Positions 1-11,087 of a DNA stretch of 64,000 nt are shown here, one piece after another. A model generated the notes under the pieces. It was not told where the DNA came from, made no database searches, and was given only the letters and a program-made list of their open reading frames with translations. The stretch covers positions 9,367,001-9,431,000 of the forward strand of contig WOAB01000589.1 of the NCBI GenBank assembly GCA_027886185.1. Direction: 5' to 3'. The translations under genes were made by a program, and so were the position numbers. Source of the DNA: Rheum nobile. Lineage: Eukaryota; Streptophyta; Magnoliopsida; Caryophyllales; Polygonaceae. Position 1 is the stretch's first letter; every line of letters starts with the position of its first letter.

Positions 1-724
1 CCTAGAAATGTGCTACAAAATAGCACTGATCAAGAAGCTAATTGGAAATATGAAAAGTGCGTAGATTTCATAGAAGAAAACTTTTATACATGGAAATAGC
101 ATTTCAGAAACAATGTGTGGAAGCAGATATTACTTGGAGAAAGAAGAGTTAGATAGCAAGTCTTAGAAAAAAATTTATATGGAAACTATGTGATCTTAAG
201 CTGAATTGTTTATTTGAATACAAAATCTTACGTGATTACCTTGTATAACGATTGATAGATTATCTAGGTATTTGGTAAGAGGATATTGTCTGAAACTATA
301 AATATATGAGTTTGCCTTAGGGAAAGACATCTCAGCTATAACCATCGAAGCATACCAAGGAACAACTGCAAATTGAGATCGAAGGTCCAAGGCAAGGTAC
401 GAGTTTAGTTCTTGCTTAGAATCTTTGTTGTGTTCTTGTGTCATTGAGAGTTGATTACACTCAATGTCTAGAAACCTAGGATCTGTGTGAGAATAGATGG
501 AGAGAAGACTTGTGAGATTATACAACTTCTTAAAAATACAAATATACAAGGTTTGAGATCCTCCTAGGATAACACCTAGAAGTAGAGATTTTTCTCTTTT
601 CAATTAGTTGATTGATAGAGTTTCCTCTGTAAGGAACTGTGTTGTTTATTACTTTCAATCTTTATAATTTCCGCTGCCAGGAAACAGTTACATCGTTCCT
701 TGTCTAACACACTACGATTCAACA
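1..724 (+). repeat. LTR of a SIRE-type Ty1/copia element (3' end; solo LTR or 3' LTR)
   Basis: The sequence matches, with divergence, the reverse complement of the LTR at 46828-47615. Shared blocks include the GGGGAAAGACATCTCAGCTA-like stretch near 318-337, the AAGGCAAGGTAC stretch, GGAGAGAAGAC and the terminal CGATTCAACA at 715-724. It is therefore in plus orientation and ends with the canonical CA at 724. No primer-binding site follows, so this is a 3' LTR or a solo LTR whose left part lies outside the window. It ends inside the last exon of the neighbouring SMP/C2 gene. A target-site duplication cannot be checked because the left end is not visible. The 135-residue open frame inside it is probably chance. 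Confidence 0.85.
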
Positions 725-3700
725 AAATTCTTAAAGGCTACCTCTCCATCCGCTTCTACACTAGCTGCAGGAGGACCATGAGTATCTTCTACGAATTCCT
801 CACTCAAGTTCATTGTGTCCTTATCACCGATATTTGTTGCTTCACTTGATGGGATAGGTACTCCTTCCACGAAATTTTCATCAAACACAGAATCGTCGTC
901 GGAAGACTGGCTGTCAGCATCAGAAGCCCTTGACAAGTTTTTGGATCCCTTAGTAGAAAGTGAAGGCTTAATCTGGCGAGTTGGTTTTCCTGCCTTCTCT
1001 AGTGTTCGCTCTTCATCATCTGGTGAAGGAACGGGTTCCGCGGAGTTGGCCGACGGCGTATCCTCTCTCTTGTGGCTCCTATGGAAGGCCTTATTGAACA
1101 TGTGCAGCCCCTTACTAAATATGTTGTGGTGATGAGATGGTTTGTTACCTTGTACATGTTCATCATTGTTGTTGTGATTCCTCTCAGATCCTCCGGAAGA
1201 TGATTCAGGGGTGGAAACATCACTCTCACCCTCCGGTTGGATTTCGGTATCTGATAGGCGTCTGCTCTTCCCCTTCCTAATCTCCCTTGTTTGTGAAATC
1301 TCACTTCCCGGATGATGAACCCATATCTCTGTCTCCTTCTTCCCTTCAAAATCTATTGGTTCAAAGGTATCAGCAAACTTACGGGAGTTCCTTTGTGATC
1401 CTAAAGAGCCAGAATCTTTCTCATCCATCTGGTTTTCAATTGGAATTGTGTTGCCTCCCCCACTTGAATTTTCATCCTTGGATAGCTTGCTCACATCCTG
1501 CATTGATCTTAAAAACATTCATTAATATACTAGCCTTAAAAACACATATCTGCTTTAATATGCACCAAATGTGCTCTCATCTATAAACGCAAGTAGCCAC
1601 GTACGTATACATCGGCTTGAACAACAGTTATAGCCAGATGCAATGTTCCCAATTTGATATGGTCTAGAGGTAACCACATGTCATGCCTCTGACCATCCTT
1701 GAACTGGATGACGTCAACAGTGCATACTCTACAGCAACAGGAATTACTGACAACAGTAAGTTTTTTGGAAACTATAGGGAAATGGCATACCCAAGATTGA
1801 CTTTTAGTGTCAAAAAAGAAATCATTTCAAGCTGTTTATGAGATGTATATTTAAGATCAAGGACAAACCCGAGACTGTCATCCGTAAAATGGTCCTTGTC
1901 ACGAACTTCAATAGTCAGAACATTGTCAGACTCCCAGGAGCATATTGGAATTTTAAACTCCTCTTGCCATTTTGGTGTGAGTGTCTTCCTTTGGATCTTA
2001 GTCTTGAATCTGTACAGACCAAGTTGCCCTTTCACGAAGGGATCAGCCATCCCTGCAGGAATGTATTCAGGTGTAAATAAATTGAATAAATCAGTAAGTG
2101 CCTAAGTGGAGAAAATTACCATGGTGGCACTACTAACCGTTGAGATCTGATGGCTTCATATCTGATCCTTCTATTACTTCAACTCTTGCATAAGCAATAG
2201 GCTCCTTGACCGATACAGAAAACCAATTTGCTATATGGAAGCATATCAGTTAATATTTGTAGCATGTAACAGACATAGGAACTTGTCAAGTAAGATACAG
2301 GACACTTTTATTCAACACTGATGGGTCCACAGAAAAAGAAAGAATGAAAAAGAAACTTTGGCATAGAGCTAGAAAATCAGGATTCATTCAATAAATAAAT
2401 GTCATCATGATATATTGATATACATGAAAGGAAGCATTCCTCTTTTAAGATATGATATGTGCATCTGTACCATATAATTCAGACGAGAGAACCACTTAAA
2501 AGCATAATTTTATGCCTACTGTCATGAACCTTTGCCAAATACTACATCACAGAAGTACTCTAAAAAGCACAAGCTGATTACTCCATTCATACCTTTTTTC
2601 GATGATGGTTGTGGCGAGACAAACTTTTCCATATCAACAACGAGCATATTAGGCTGCAAAAGTTATAGATTTTAGATTTCAAATATCAATTCACAAGAAT
2701 TCTGAAAGTACTATAAAGTGCAAATTTGTTTTCACAGAGAAACAAAAGAATATTGATTTACTTGCCTCAACAAGTGTCTCCTCGAATGCTACCGCCAGAA
2801 GATTGTCCTACTCAGAAAAGGAATAAGAAATTAAATAATTAAAAAGCAGAGACAGAAAATTATAGCAAATATGATTGAAATAAGAATTACCAGCCATCCA
2901 GAAATTCCAGGAACCTCTGTGACATCGAAACCATGATTAAAAATAGGTTTGACAGTCATCTGAAAGTAAGGAGGTTCAGCAAAACATATGCGCAAACGGC
3001 TAATATAGGGCCAGTCACGTATAAACTTCACCCCAACAAGGACCTGCCATCAAAAAGTAGGACTATAACATTCATAAAACTTTTCTTTTCACATATGGAA
3101 GCCTCTGAATTCCCTATAGCACAAAGCAACTAAGCATGGGTTATTTGCATGAAAGCAATAATCATGAATTCATATAATATCACCAGAGGAAGGAAACATA
3201 GTTTATTCATCAACTATAAGATGTTATGAAGATTTCAAAAGCAAACTTATCAAAATGTTTCCCTCTATTATTGGCATTAACAAAATTACCAGTAAATCAC
3301 TCAAAAAAAAAACCACTACTACTCAACATGGAATTCAGGTATTGACATTTTCACTGCACATGTCCCACAGTACAAGAAAAACATCAAGTTTCAACGACAA
3401 ATTGGACAAGTAATTGCACACCTTCCCTTCAACGTGCATACTGGTTATGTGCATCTTGGTCACAATTCCAAATCCCAGTGTCTTCCGAAGTTTTGCAGCT
3501 AGAATTGCACTCATATCATCTGCTGTTAAAAAATTGAGTCCAAGTTCCAGCACCTGTATTTGTAAAACTGTTAAGCATCTAGATCCTAGTAGAGGGTGTT
3601 ACCCAATGTTGCATATGAAGAGCTCATTCAAACGCAAAACTGGCATCACATACCAAGTGATCATCATCTGAAGATTCATGAAGAACCCTCACGTCTGTGA

Positions 3701-4883
3701 ATATTGGTGGCTTTCTTCCTAAGTAAAGGTGTTCAACTGAAGCCTTTTTCTGAGGATTTACAACAAGGTATCTTTGTTAGCATGAGCCACAGACCTTCAA
3801 TAACCAAAATAAAAACATATGAATACGATAATTCATCATGAGGTGAACTGTACTACAACCCTTAATCTATATTCATATCAACCTATACAGAAAAACACAA
3901 AAGAAGCTTTCTGTTATGAGTTGCAGCATGCTTTACCTACTTTAACTAAGGCAAACAACATGGCCTATGAATCTGCGATTCATAATGCACTTAGCTATAC
4001 TCCAATTTGAATTGCCAAGAAAATCAATTAGGTACAACCTTAGGACATAAACCTAACTTTTATTTCCATGTCCTGATAGCTTTGCCAATCTCAGACAAGT
4101 ATCCACTACATAGCAACATCCAATGGAGAATAAAAATTCACATATGAACAATAGCGCATTAACCTAGAGAATGAAATGCAAATGCCTGAAAATCATATCA
4201 AAATCTAGGAAAAGAATCATATTTCACACGGTACAACTACTATATAACAGGCATTCTAGAACCATAATTTTTAGGATACGAGATCATACAATAGTCCACG
4301 GCTTGTACTTATCGAGGAACCAAGGAATAATCGGCAGGAAAATCTTCTGAGAAACAATCTGTTCCATACAAACAGGCCAAATCTTCTCAATCGCGTGATT
4401 CAACCACCTCACGCTCTCGGATTCCAACAGTACCTGAAGCCAGGGAATTGGAACCCAATAAACAGATAAATTCAACAAAACATAGTGTATCTCCAGCATA
4501 GTAGTAGTCAATTAGAGGAAGAGGAACGAAACTCACTCTCTTTTGATTAGCCTGTCTTCTTTGTTCAAACTGAAACTTTCTACTCAACCTCATAACATAC
4601 CGTTCATTAACCTGGACAGTAGTCGAAGAATTCAAACAAATTCAGCTCCATCTACTTAAATAATCAACAAAGCACTCTCCCCCAATTTAAATGAAGGCTA
4701 AAATAGGTACAGGAGAGCACGAAACGAGAAAGGCGGGAGAGAAGGGAGTACTCGGACCTGGTACAAATAAAGCAAAGCCAGGAAGTAGAAGAGAGGAGGG
4801 CCATAGCTGTAGGCGTTAAGCAACCAGAGAAGAAAGATAACAATGGCGACATGGTGGATGATAGAAATCTCCGTTATAGCCAT
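712..4883 (-). CDS. SMP and C2 domain lipid-transfer protein, NTMC2T6-type, 3' end truncated
   Basis: Twelve exons read on the minus strand: 4758-4883, 4537-4611, 4290-4433, 3654-3749, 3422-3553, 2891-3043, 2766-2807, 2593-2653, 2138-2230, 1869-2052, 1611-1728 and 712-1497. Phases agree throughout and the product is about 669 residues. An N-terminal membrane segment (residues about 10-40) is followed by an SMP domain (about 70-250, with WLNHAIEKIWP and FAEPPYFQMTVKPIF) and a C2 domain (about 300-400, with ADPFVKGQLG and DKDHFTDDSLG). An acidic, Ser-rich tail contains EIWVHHPGSE and RKGKSRRL. This is the arrangement of the Arabidopsis NTMC2T6 proteins (At1g53590 type). By family knowledge these are ER-anchored proteins that bind lipid through SMP and membranes through C2. 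All introns are GT-AG except the one after exon 7, which is GC-AG. The last codons and the TAG at 712-714 come from the copia LTR, so the native C-terminus is lost. Confidence 0.93.
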
Positions 4884-4995
4884 GGCTGGCCGAAGAAGCA
4901 CTGATTTGATGAGAGAGAGAAGTGAATCAGTGATTGATTTGTGATAATGGGGAGTGGGAAGCTTGGGGGGTGGGGTCACTTTACTTTAGCCTGAA

Positions 4996-5005
4996 GCCAC
5001 GTGGC
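4996..5005. promoter_or_regulatory. G-box palindrome upstream of the SMP/C2 gene
   Basis: The perfect palindrome GCCACGTGGC contains the CACGTG G-box core. It lies about 115 bases upstream of the start codon at 4883. G-boxes are bound by plant bZIP and bHLH factors, and the position suits a proximal promoter. The leader between it and the ATG is rich in CT on the gene strand, as in many plant 5' UTRs. Promoter function is inferred from motif and position only. Confidence 0.5.
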
Positions 5006-5067
5006 TGCTAACGTGTAAGATGGCATAATAATGTAACGAGCCGACTATTCGCATTACGTTTTTTGCT

Positions 5068-5830
5068 TTTTCGCACTATAAAAGGTTACGCCAAATGTTG
5101 GGGTACGCCAAATACGTACGAAAAAGGCCAAAAACGTAGATATACGTATAAATTAAAAAAAAAAAAAAGAATAAAGGAGCTACGCCAGAATCTGACGTAG
5201 ATGCTTTGTAGGGACTTAGGCTCGTTTTGGAAATTGGGCTTCTGCGCCAGAATCTGGCGTACGCAAGATTCTGGCGCAGCAAAAAAAAAAAAAAAAATTG
5301 CCCCATAATCATGTAGAGAATTTCAATACGAGTCCAAAACGGACATCGTTTGCCCCTCCAAAAGCCCAAAATACGATGGTTGCCCCCATGGTCCTATTTT
5401 GGCCCAATTTCTCGTATTTCAGGTTTTCACCCATTTTTTCTATAATCCTTCATATTGGAAGCATTATAGAAGAAATGAGTGAAAAACTGAAATACGAGAA
5501 ATTGGGCCCAAATAGGCCCAGTAATAATGATTGTAGAAGAAACAGGTGAAAAACTGAAAAAAACGAAAAATTGGGCCCAAATAGGCCCAATAGGAAGGAT
5601 TGTAGAAAAAACGGGTGAATAACTAAAATACGAAAAATTGGGCCCAAATAGGCCCAGTAGGAAGGGTTATAGAAGAAACGGATAAAAAACTGGAAAAAAA
5701 ATGAAAAATTGGGCCCAAATAGGCCCAATAAGAAGGATTATTGAAGAAACGGGTGAACTACGAAAAATTGGGCTCAAATATGTCCAGTTTTTAATTATAT
5801 TTCATATAGTTACACTTATATGCTTTAGTA
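5068..5830 (+). repeat. Left arm of the inverted-repeat element
   Basis: The arm pairs with 8800-9579 read in reverse complement, from the terminal TCGCACTA motif through poly-A and poly-T tracts to the start of the satellite. Its inner half (about 5400-5790) is itself repetitive. The block around TTGGGCCCAAATAGGCCCA, followed by a purine-rich stretch ending near GAAGAAACGG, recurs about four times at 60-70 base spacing. Confidence 0.8.
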
Positions 5831-5935
5831 TTTCATTATATTTTATATAGTTACGCTTATATACTATAGTATTTCATTAAATTTTATATAGTTACACTTA
5901 TGTACTATAGTATTTCATTAAATCTAGTATACTTA

Positions 5936-6051
5936 GGGTCTGTTTGGATTCCTCACCAGAATGCATTAAAATGCATTATCTTACATTAAATTGCATTAAA
6001 TCATCAATTTAATACAAGATAATGCATTATTTGCGGGATCCAAACAAACCC
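5936..6051. mobile_element. Tourist-like (PIF/Harbinger) MITE inside the satellite, TSD TTA
   Basis: The insert starts GGGTCTGTTTGGATTCC and ends GGGATCCAAACAAACCC, which are inverted repeats of each other. The trinucleotide TTA flanks both sides (5933-5935 and 6052-6054). Removing the 116 bases plus one TTA restores the normal satellite reading AGTATACTTAGACTTAT. A GGG(T/C)CTGTTTGG terminus with a three-base TTA duplication is the established signature of plant PIF/Harbinger MITEs. Confidence 0.88.
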
Positions 6052-8431
6052 TTAGACTTATATACTATAGTATTCTATTAAATTTCATATAGTTACACTT
6101 ATGTACTATAGTATTTCATTAAATCTAGATTTAATGAAATACTATAGTATATAAGTGTAACTATATGAAATATAATGAAATACTATAGTACATAAGTGTA
6201 ACTATATGAAATTTAATGAAATACTATGGGGTATAAGTCTAAGTATACTAGATTTAATGAAATATTATAGTATATAAGTGTAACTATATGAGATTTAATA
6301 GAATACTATAGTATATAAGTCTAAGTATACTAGATTTAATAAAATACTATAGTATATAAGTGTAATTATATGAGATTTAATAGAATACTATAGTATATAA
6401 GTCTAAGTATACTAGATTTAATGAAATACTATAGTACATAAGTGTAACTATATGAAATTTAATAGAATACTATAGTATATAAGTCTAAGTATACGAGATT
6501 TAATGAAATACTATAGTACATAAATGTAACTATATAAAATTTAATGAAATAATATGGTGTATAAGTCTAAGTATACTAGATTTAATGAAATACTATAGTA
6601 TATAAGTGTAACTATATGAAATATAATGAAATACTATGGGGTATAAGTCTAAGTATACTAGATTTAATAAAATATTATAGTATATAAGTGTAACTATATG
6701 AGATTTAATAGAATACTATAGAGTATATAGTATATAAGTCTAAGTATACTAGATTTAATGAAATACTATAGTATATAAGTGTAACTATATGAGATTTAAT
6801 AGAATACTATAGTATATAAGTCTAAGTATACTAGATTTAATGAAATACTATAGTACATAAGTATAACTATATGAAATTTAATAGAATACTATAGTATATA
6901 AGTCTAAGTATACTAGATTTAATGAAATACTATAGTACATAAATGTAACTATATAAAATTTAATAAAATATTATGGTGTATAAGTCTAAGTATACTAGAT
7001 TTAATGAAATACTATAGTATATAAGTGTAACTATATGAAATTTAATGAAATACTATGGGGTATAAGTCTAAGTGTACTAGATTTAATAAAATATTATAGT
7101 ATATAAGTGTAACTATATGAGTTTTAATAGAATACTATAGTATATAAGTCTAAGTATACTAGATTTAATGAAATACTATAGTATATAAGTGTAACTATAT
7201 GAGATTTAATAGAATACTATAGTATATAAGTCTAAGTATACTAGATTTAATGAAATACTATAGTACATAAGTGTAACTATATGAAATTTAATAGAATACC
7301 ATATTATATAAGTCTAAGTATACTAGATTTAATGAAATACTATAGTACATAAGTGTAACTATATGAAATTTAATGATATACTATGGTATATAAGTCTAAG
7401 TATACTTGATTTAATGAAATACTAAAGTATATAAGTGTAACTATATGAGATTTAATAGAATACTATAGTATATAAGTCTAAGTATATACTAGATTTAATG
7501 AAATACTATAGTATATAAGTGTAACTATATGAGATTTAATGAAATACTATGGGGTATAAGTCTAAGTATACTAGATTTAATGAAATATTATAGTATATAA
7601 GTATAACTATATGAAATTTAATAGAATACTATAGTATATAAGTCTAAATATACTAGATTTAATGAAATACTATAGTGTATAAGTGTAACTATATGAAATT
7701 TAATAGAATACCATATTATATAAGTCTAAGTATACTAGATTTAATGAAATACTATAGTACATGAAATTTAATGATATACTATGGTATATAAGTCTAAATA
7801 TACTTGATTTAATGAAATACTATAGTATATAAGTGTAACTATATGAGATTTAATAGAATACTATAGTATATAAGTCTAAGTATACTAGATTTAATAAAAT
7901 ACTATAGTATATAAGTGTAACTATATGAGATTTAATGAAATACTATGGGGTATAAGTCTAAGTATACTAGATTTAATGAAATATTATAGTATATAAGTAT
8001 AACTATATGAAATTTAATAGAATACTATAGTATATAAGTCTAAGTATACTAGATTTAATGAAATACTATAGTACATAAGTGTAACTATATGAAATTTAAT
8101 AGAATACCATATTATATAAGTCTAAGTATACTAGATTTAATGAAATACTATAGTACATAAGTGTAACTATATGAAATTTAATGATATACTATGGTATATA
8201 AGTCTAAGTATACTTGATTTAATGAAATACTATAGTATATAAGTATAATTATATGAAATTTAATAAAATACTATAGTATATAAGTCTAAGTGTACTAGAT
8301 TTAATGAAATACTATAGTACATAAGTGTAACTATATGAAATTTAATGAAATACTATGGGATATAAGTCTAAGTATACTAGATTTAATGAAATACTATATT
8401 ATATAAGTGTAACTATATGAAATATAATGAA

Positions 8432-8697
8432 AGAGTTTGGATCATATGCGGAGCACTCTTCCCGTGCGGACGTGCGGAGCATGCACTTTTGGGTCTTATT
8501 TGTGCACTTTAACGTCTTATTTGTGCACTTTTTCAAAAAAAAAAAAATTAAATTTTCTTTTTCAAATTTTTTTCCAAGCATTTTTCAAAATTTTTGCAAA
8601 AGTGCACAAATAAGGCCCAAAAGTGCACAAATAAGGCCCTATAGTGCATGTCCGCACGTCCGTACGGGAAGAGTGCTCCGCACCGGAACCGCACTCT
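8432..8697. mobile_element. hAT-like MITE inside the satellite, 8-bp TSD
   Basis: A 266-bp palindromic insert interrupts the satellite. The ends read AGAGTTTGGATC and (reverse complemented) AGAGTGCGGTTCC, followed by a shared GCGGAGCACTCTTCCCG block. The inner arms share copies of a CTTATTTGTGCACTTT motif around a poly-A and poly-T centre. ATAATGAA stands immediately on both sides (8424-8431 and 8698-8705). Removing the insert and one copy restores a regular satellite unit. An eight-base duplication fits the hAT superfamily. There is no coding capacity. Confidence 0.87.
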
Positions 8698-8799
8698 ATA
8701 ATGAAATACTATAGTACATAAGTGTAACTATATGAAATTTAATAAAATACTATCGTATATAAGTGTAACTATATGAAATATAATGAAATACTATAGCAT

Positions 8800-9579
8800 A
8801 TAAGTATAACTATATGAAATATAATTATAAACAGGGCATATTTGAGTCCAATTTTTCGTATTTCACCCGTTTCTTCAATAATCCTTCTTATTGGGCCTAT
8901 TTAGGCCCAAATTTTCAATTTTTTTTTTCCAGTTTTTCATGCGTTTCTTTTACAATCCTTCCTACTGGGCCTATTTGGGCCTAATTTCTCGTATTTTAGT
9001 TTTTCACCCATTTCTTCTATAATCCTTCCTATTGGGCCTATTTGGGCCCAATAAGAAGTTTTTTCAGTTTTTCACCTGTTTCTTCTACAATCATTACTAC
9101 TGGGTCTATTTGGGCCCAATTTCTCGTATTTCAGTTTTTTATCCATTTCTTCTATAATCCTTCCAATATGCTCAATAGGAAGGATTATAGAAAAAACGGA
9201 TGAAAACCTGAAATACGAGAAATTGGGCCAAAATAGGCCCAAATGGGACCATGAGGACAACCATCGTATTTTGGGCTTTTGGAGGGGCAAACGATGTCCG
9301 TTTTGGACGAATTTTATATGTACGGACTCGTATTGAAATTTTCTACATGATTATGGGGATTTTTTTTTGCTGCGCCAGAATCTTACGTACGCCAGATTCT
9401 GGCGCAGAAGCCCAATTTCCAAAACGAGCCCAAGTCCCTACAAAGCATCTACGCCAGATTCTGGCGTACGCCAAAATCTGGCATAGCTCCTTTATTCCTT
9501 TTTTTAAAAAATTTATACGTATTCCCCCCTTTTTGGCCTTCTTCGCACGTATTTGGCGTAGCCTTTTGTAGTGCGAAAA
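8800..9579 (-). repeat. Right arm of the inverted-repeat element
   Basis: This is the reverse complement of the left arm with scattered substitutions and small indels, for example GGCTACGCC against GGTTACGCC near the tip. It also carries the CGCCAGATTCTGGCG palindrome and the repeated TTGGGCCCAA blocks. Short open frames here are mirror images of those in the left arm and are not genes. Confidence 0.8.
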
Positions 9580-10317
9580 GGTATAAATTGGGTGGTGCCT
9601 ATCGCCACACCATTTTTACCATTTATCACATTCTTTTTTGGGTAAATGTATAAAATCATCCCTTATTCATAATTTGTTATAAATAATCACCCTAACTCTT
9701 ATTTTATAAAATAATTCAATTTAGCTATAATTTTAGTTCGTCGTTTATACACTTAAACAATTATGCAAATACAGTGTAAAATATATATACATTTAGGCAA
9801 AAATTATATACACTTTAAAACATAATAAGTTTGCATAAATGTGCATAAATTCCTCTAGTTTATAAATTTTATCCTAAATTCGCATATATTTTACTCCCTA
9901 AGTGAATCGTTGGCACGAGAGTGAATGTTATCACAAGATCTGTTTCACAATTTTAATTATATTAATATTTTTTACTTAAAAGGTAAATATGAATTAATTA
10001 GAATGTAACAATATTATTATTTTTACATCATAAAAATCATCAAGAGAACAAATAAAAAAGGGAAAAAAATTCACACGGACCATAACCTAAAGTGGCTTGG
10101 ACCAAATCGGAACTGGAACGAAGTGGATTATTTTGGTTCGGTCGTCGGTCTAGGTTTTGGAAGAATTTTGGATCCATTTCGGTTTGCACCAATGACGTCC
10201 CTTAATTTGGGGTGTACGATTATCTTGTTTGGATGAAAGTACACAAAACATAATAAAAAATAATAAAAATGATAAGTCTATTTTGATCTTTTAGTATATG
10301 TAATATGATGATTAAGG
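9580..10317. other. AT-rich non-coding interval
   Basis: I see no gene, structural RNA or clear repeat here. The sequence is AT-rich with homopolymer runs and no open frame of note. It separates the inverted-repeat element from a MITE candidate. Confidence 0.6.
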
Positions 10318-10623
10318 TGGCGTTTGTTTCTATACCATAGGTATAGGGAATGGGGTTGAGAATGGGTCAACCCGGTTTTGTGTTTGGTAGAGGTAAGTAT
10401 GGGTATGAAATTGATTCCAAGGTATGACTCATACACATTCATAACACTATATTTTATACCCACATAAAACTAGAGGTATGACCCAAACCTAATTTTACTC
10501 TTCATTCCATCTCTTCAAAATTATACTAAACACAAACCCTTAGGAATTACTCAACCCCATTCTTCATACCCAATCTGATTCTTCATTTCAACCCGATTCC
10601 TATTGTGATACCAAACGAGCCCA
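10318..10623. mobile_element. MITE candidate with imperfect terminal inverted repeats
   Basis: The left end reads GGTGGCGTTTGTTTCTATACC and the right end, reverse complemented, reads GGGCTCGTTTGGTATCAC. Both are followed by an AATAGG or CATAGG block and a GGGTTGAG-like block, so the ends are imperfect inverted repeats about 45 bases deep. The interior repeats variants of GGTATGA and ACCC. No convincing target-site duplication was found. A similar element lies at 18429-18749. Confidence 0.45.
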
Positions 10624-11087
10624 AAAAGGTTACTTTCCTGAACCTGTAAAACAAAAACCCCCAAGATGGTACTAGAATTGTCTCGAGGTAGAAAGACCAA
10701 CATCAGAGTCTCAAGGTCAACGAGCTCCCCTTTCCCACAATTGTTGTGTTGCGAAGTGTCTTCTGGTGGCCTTGGAAGCTAAGCCATGACGCGCCTATCT
10801 TCAGGAGGCTACTGCAACCCATAACACGCCAGAAGGAGATGCAAATTACCAGGTGTATCTCCTCTAACCTTATAATTTTGAAATCAATTCCTGCTTGCTG
10901 GGTGAATTTTCTTGTCTATATATACAGGAATTGCTCACCCACTAAATGCACGCTCAACCTGCTGGAGCACTTAAAACACTCCTTAAAATTGTATTACTTT
11001 CTTTGTTTACTGGTGTCTGTTTGCTTTGCTATTGTCTGGGTAGTCTTGATTCATGCTCACTTCCTAACCAACACTAACTAGAGCGAG

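Larger units (their letters stand above)
5830..8820. repeat. 41-bp AT-rich satellite with 82-bp higher-order dimers and one internal inversion
   Basis: From 6127 to 8423 the sequence alternates two related 41-bp monomers. One reads AGATTTAATGAAATACTATAG and continues to GTGTAACTATATG. The other carries TAGAATACTATAG and continues to GTCTAAGTATACT. Together they form an 82-bp dimer repeated about 28 times. From about 5790 to 6126 the same units run in the opposite direction, and the turn lies in the palindrome ATTAAATCTAGATTTAAT at 6117-6134. A short remnant of the array resumes at 8698-8820 after an inserted MITE. Variant monomers (GGGGTATAAG, or AGTACATAAG in place of AGTATATAAG) are spread through the array. 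Confidence 0.9.
5068..9579. mobile_element. Large non-autonomous inverted-repeat (fold-back) DNA element with a satellite core
   Basis: Both ends carry the same long sequence in opposite orientation. The left end begins TTTTCGCACTATAAAAGG and the right end closes with CCTTTTGTAGTGCGAAAA. The arms run about 750 bases (5068 to about 5830, and about 8800 to 9579). They share the palindromic CGCCAGAATCTGGCG motif, a block reading CCAAAACG plus GACATCGTTTGCCCCTCC, and several diverged copies of a TTGGGCCCAAATAGGCCCA block. The interior is a 41-bp satellite with two nested MITEs. No transposase-like open frame is present. Long arms without coding capacity recall fold-back or Mutator-like non-autonomous elements. 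A clean target-site duplication was not found, so the superfamily stays open. Confidence 0.75.

Noticed and set aside
1772..2050. 92-codon minus-strand frame as a complete small C2 protein
   Set aside because: It is exon 10 read through into an intron. The true exon ends at 1869 and continues at 1728 in phase.
5450..5728. Repetitive GLFGPNFSFF peptide on minus as a novel protein
   Set aside because: It comes from the repeated TTGGGCCCAAATAGGCCCA blocks in the arm. The mirror arm gives related fragments on the other strand with stops.
5788..8820. Tandem array as a CRISPR-like array
   Set aside because: Units are contiguous 41-bp monomers without unique spacers, and the setting is a plant genome.
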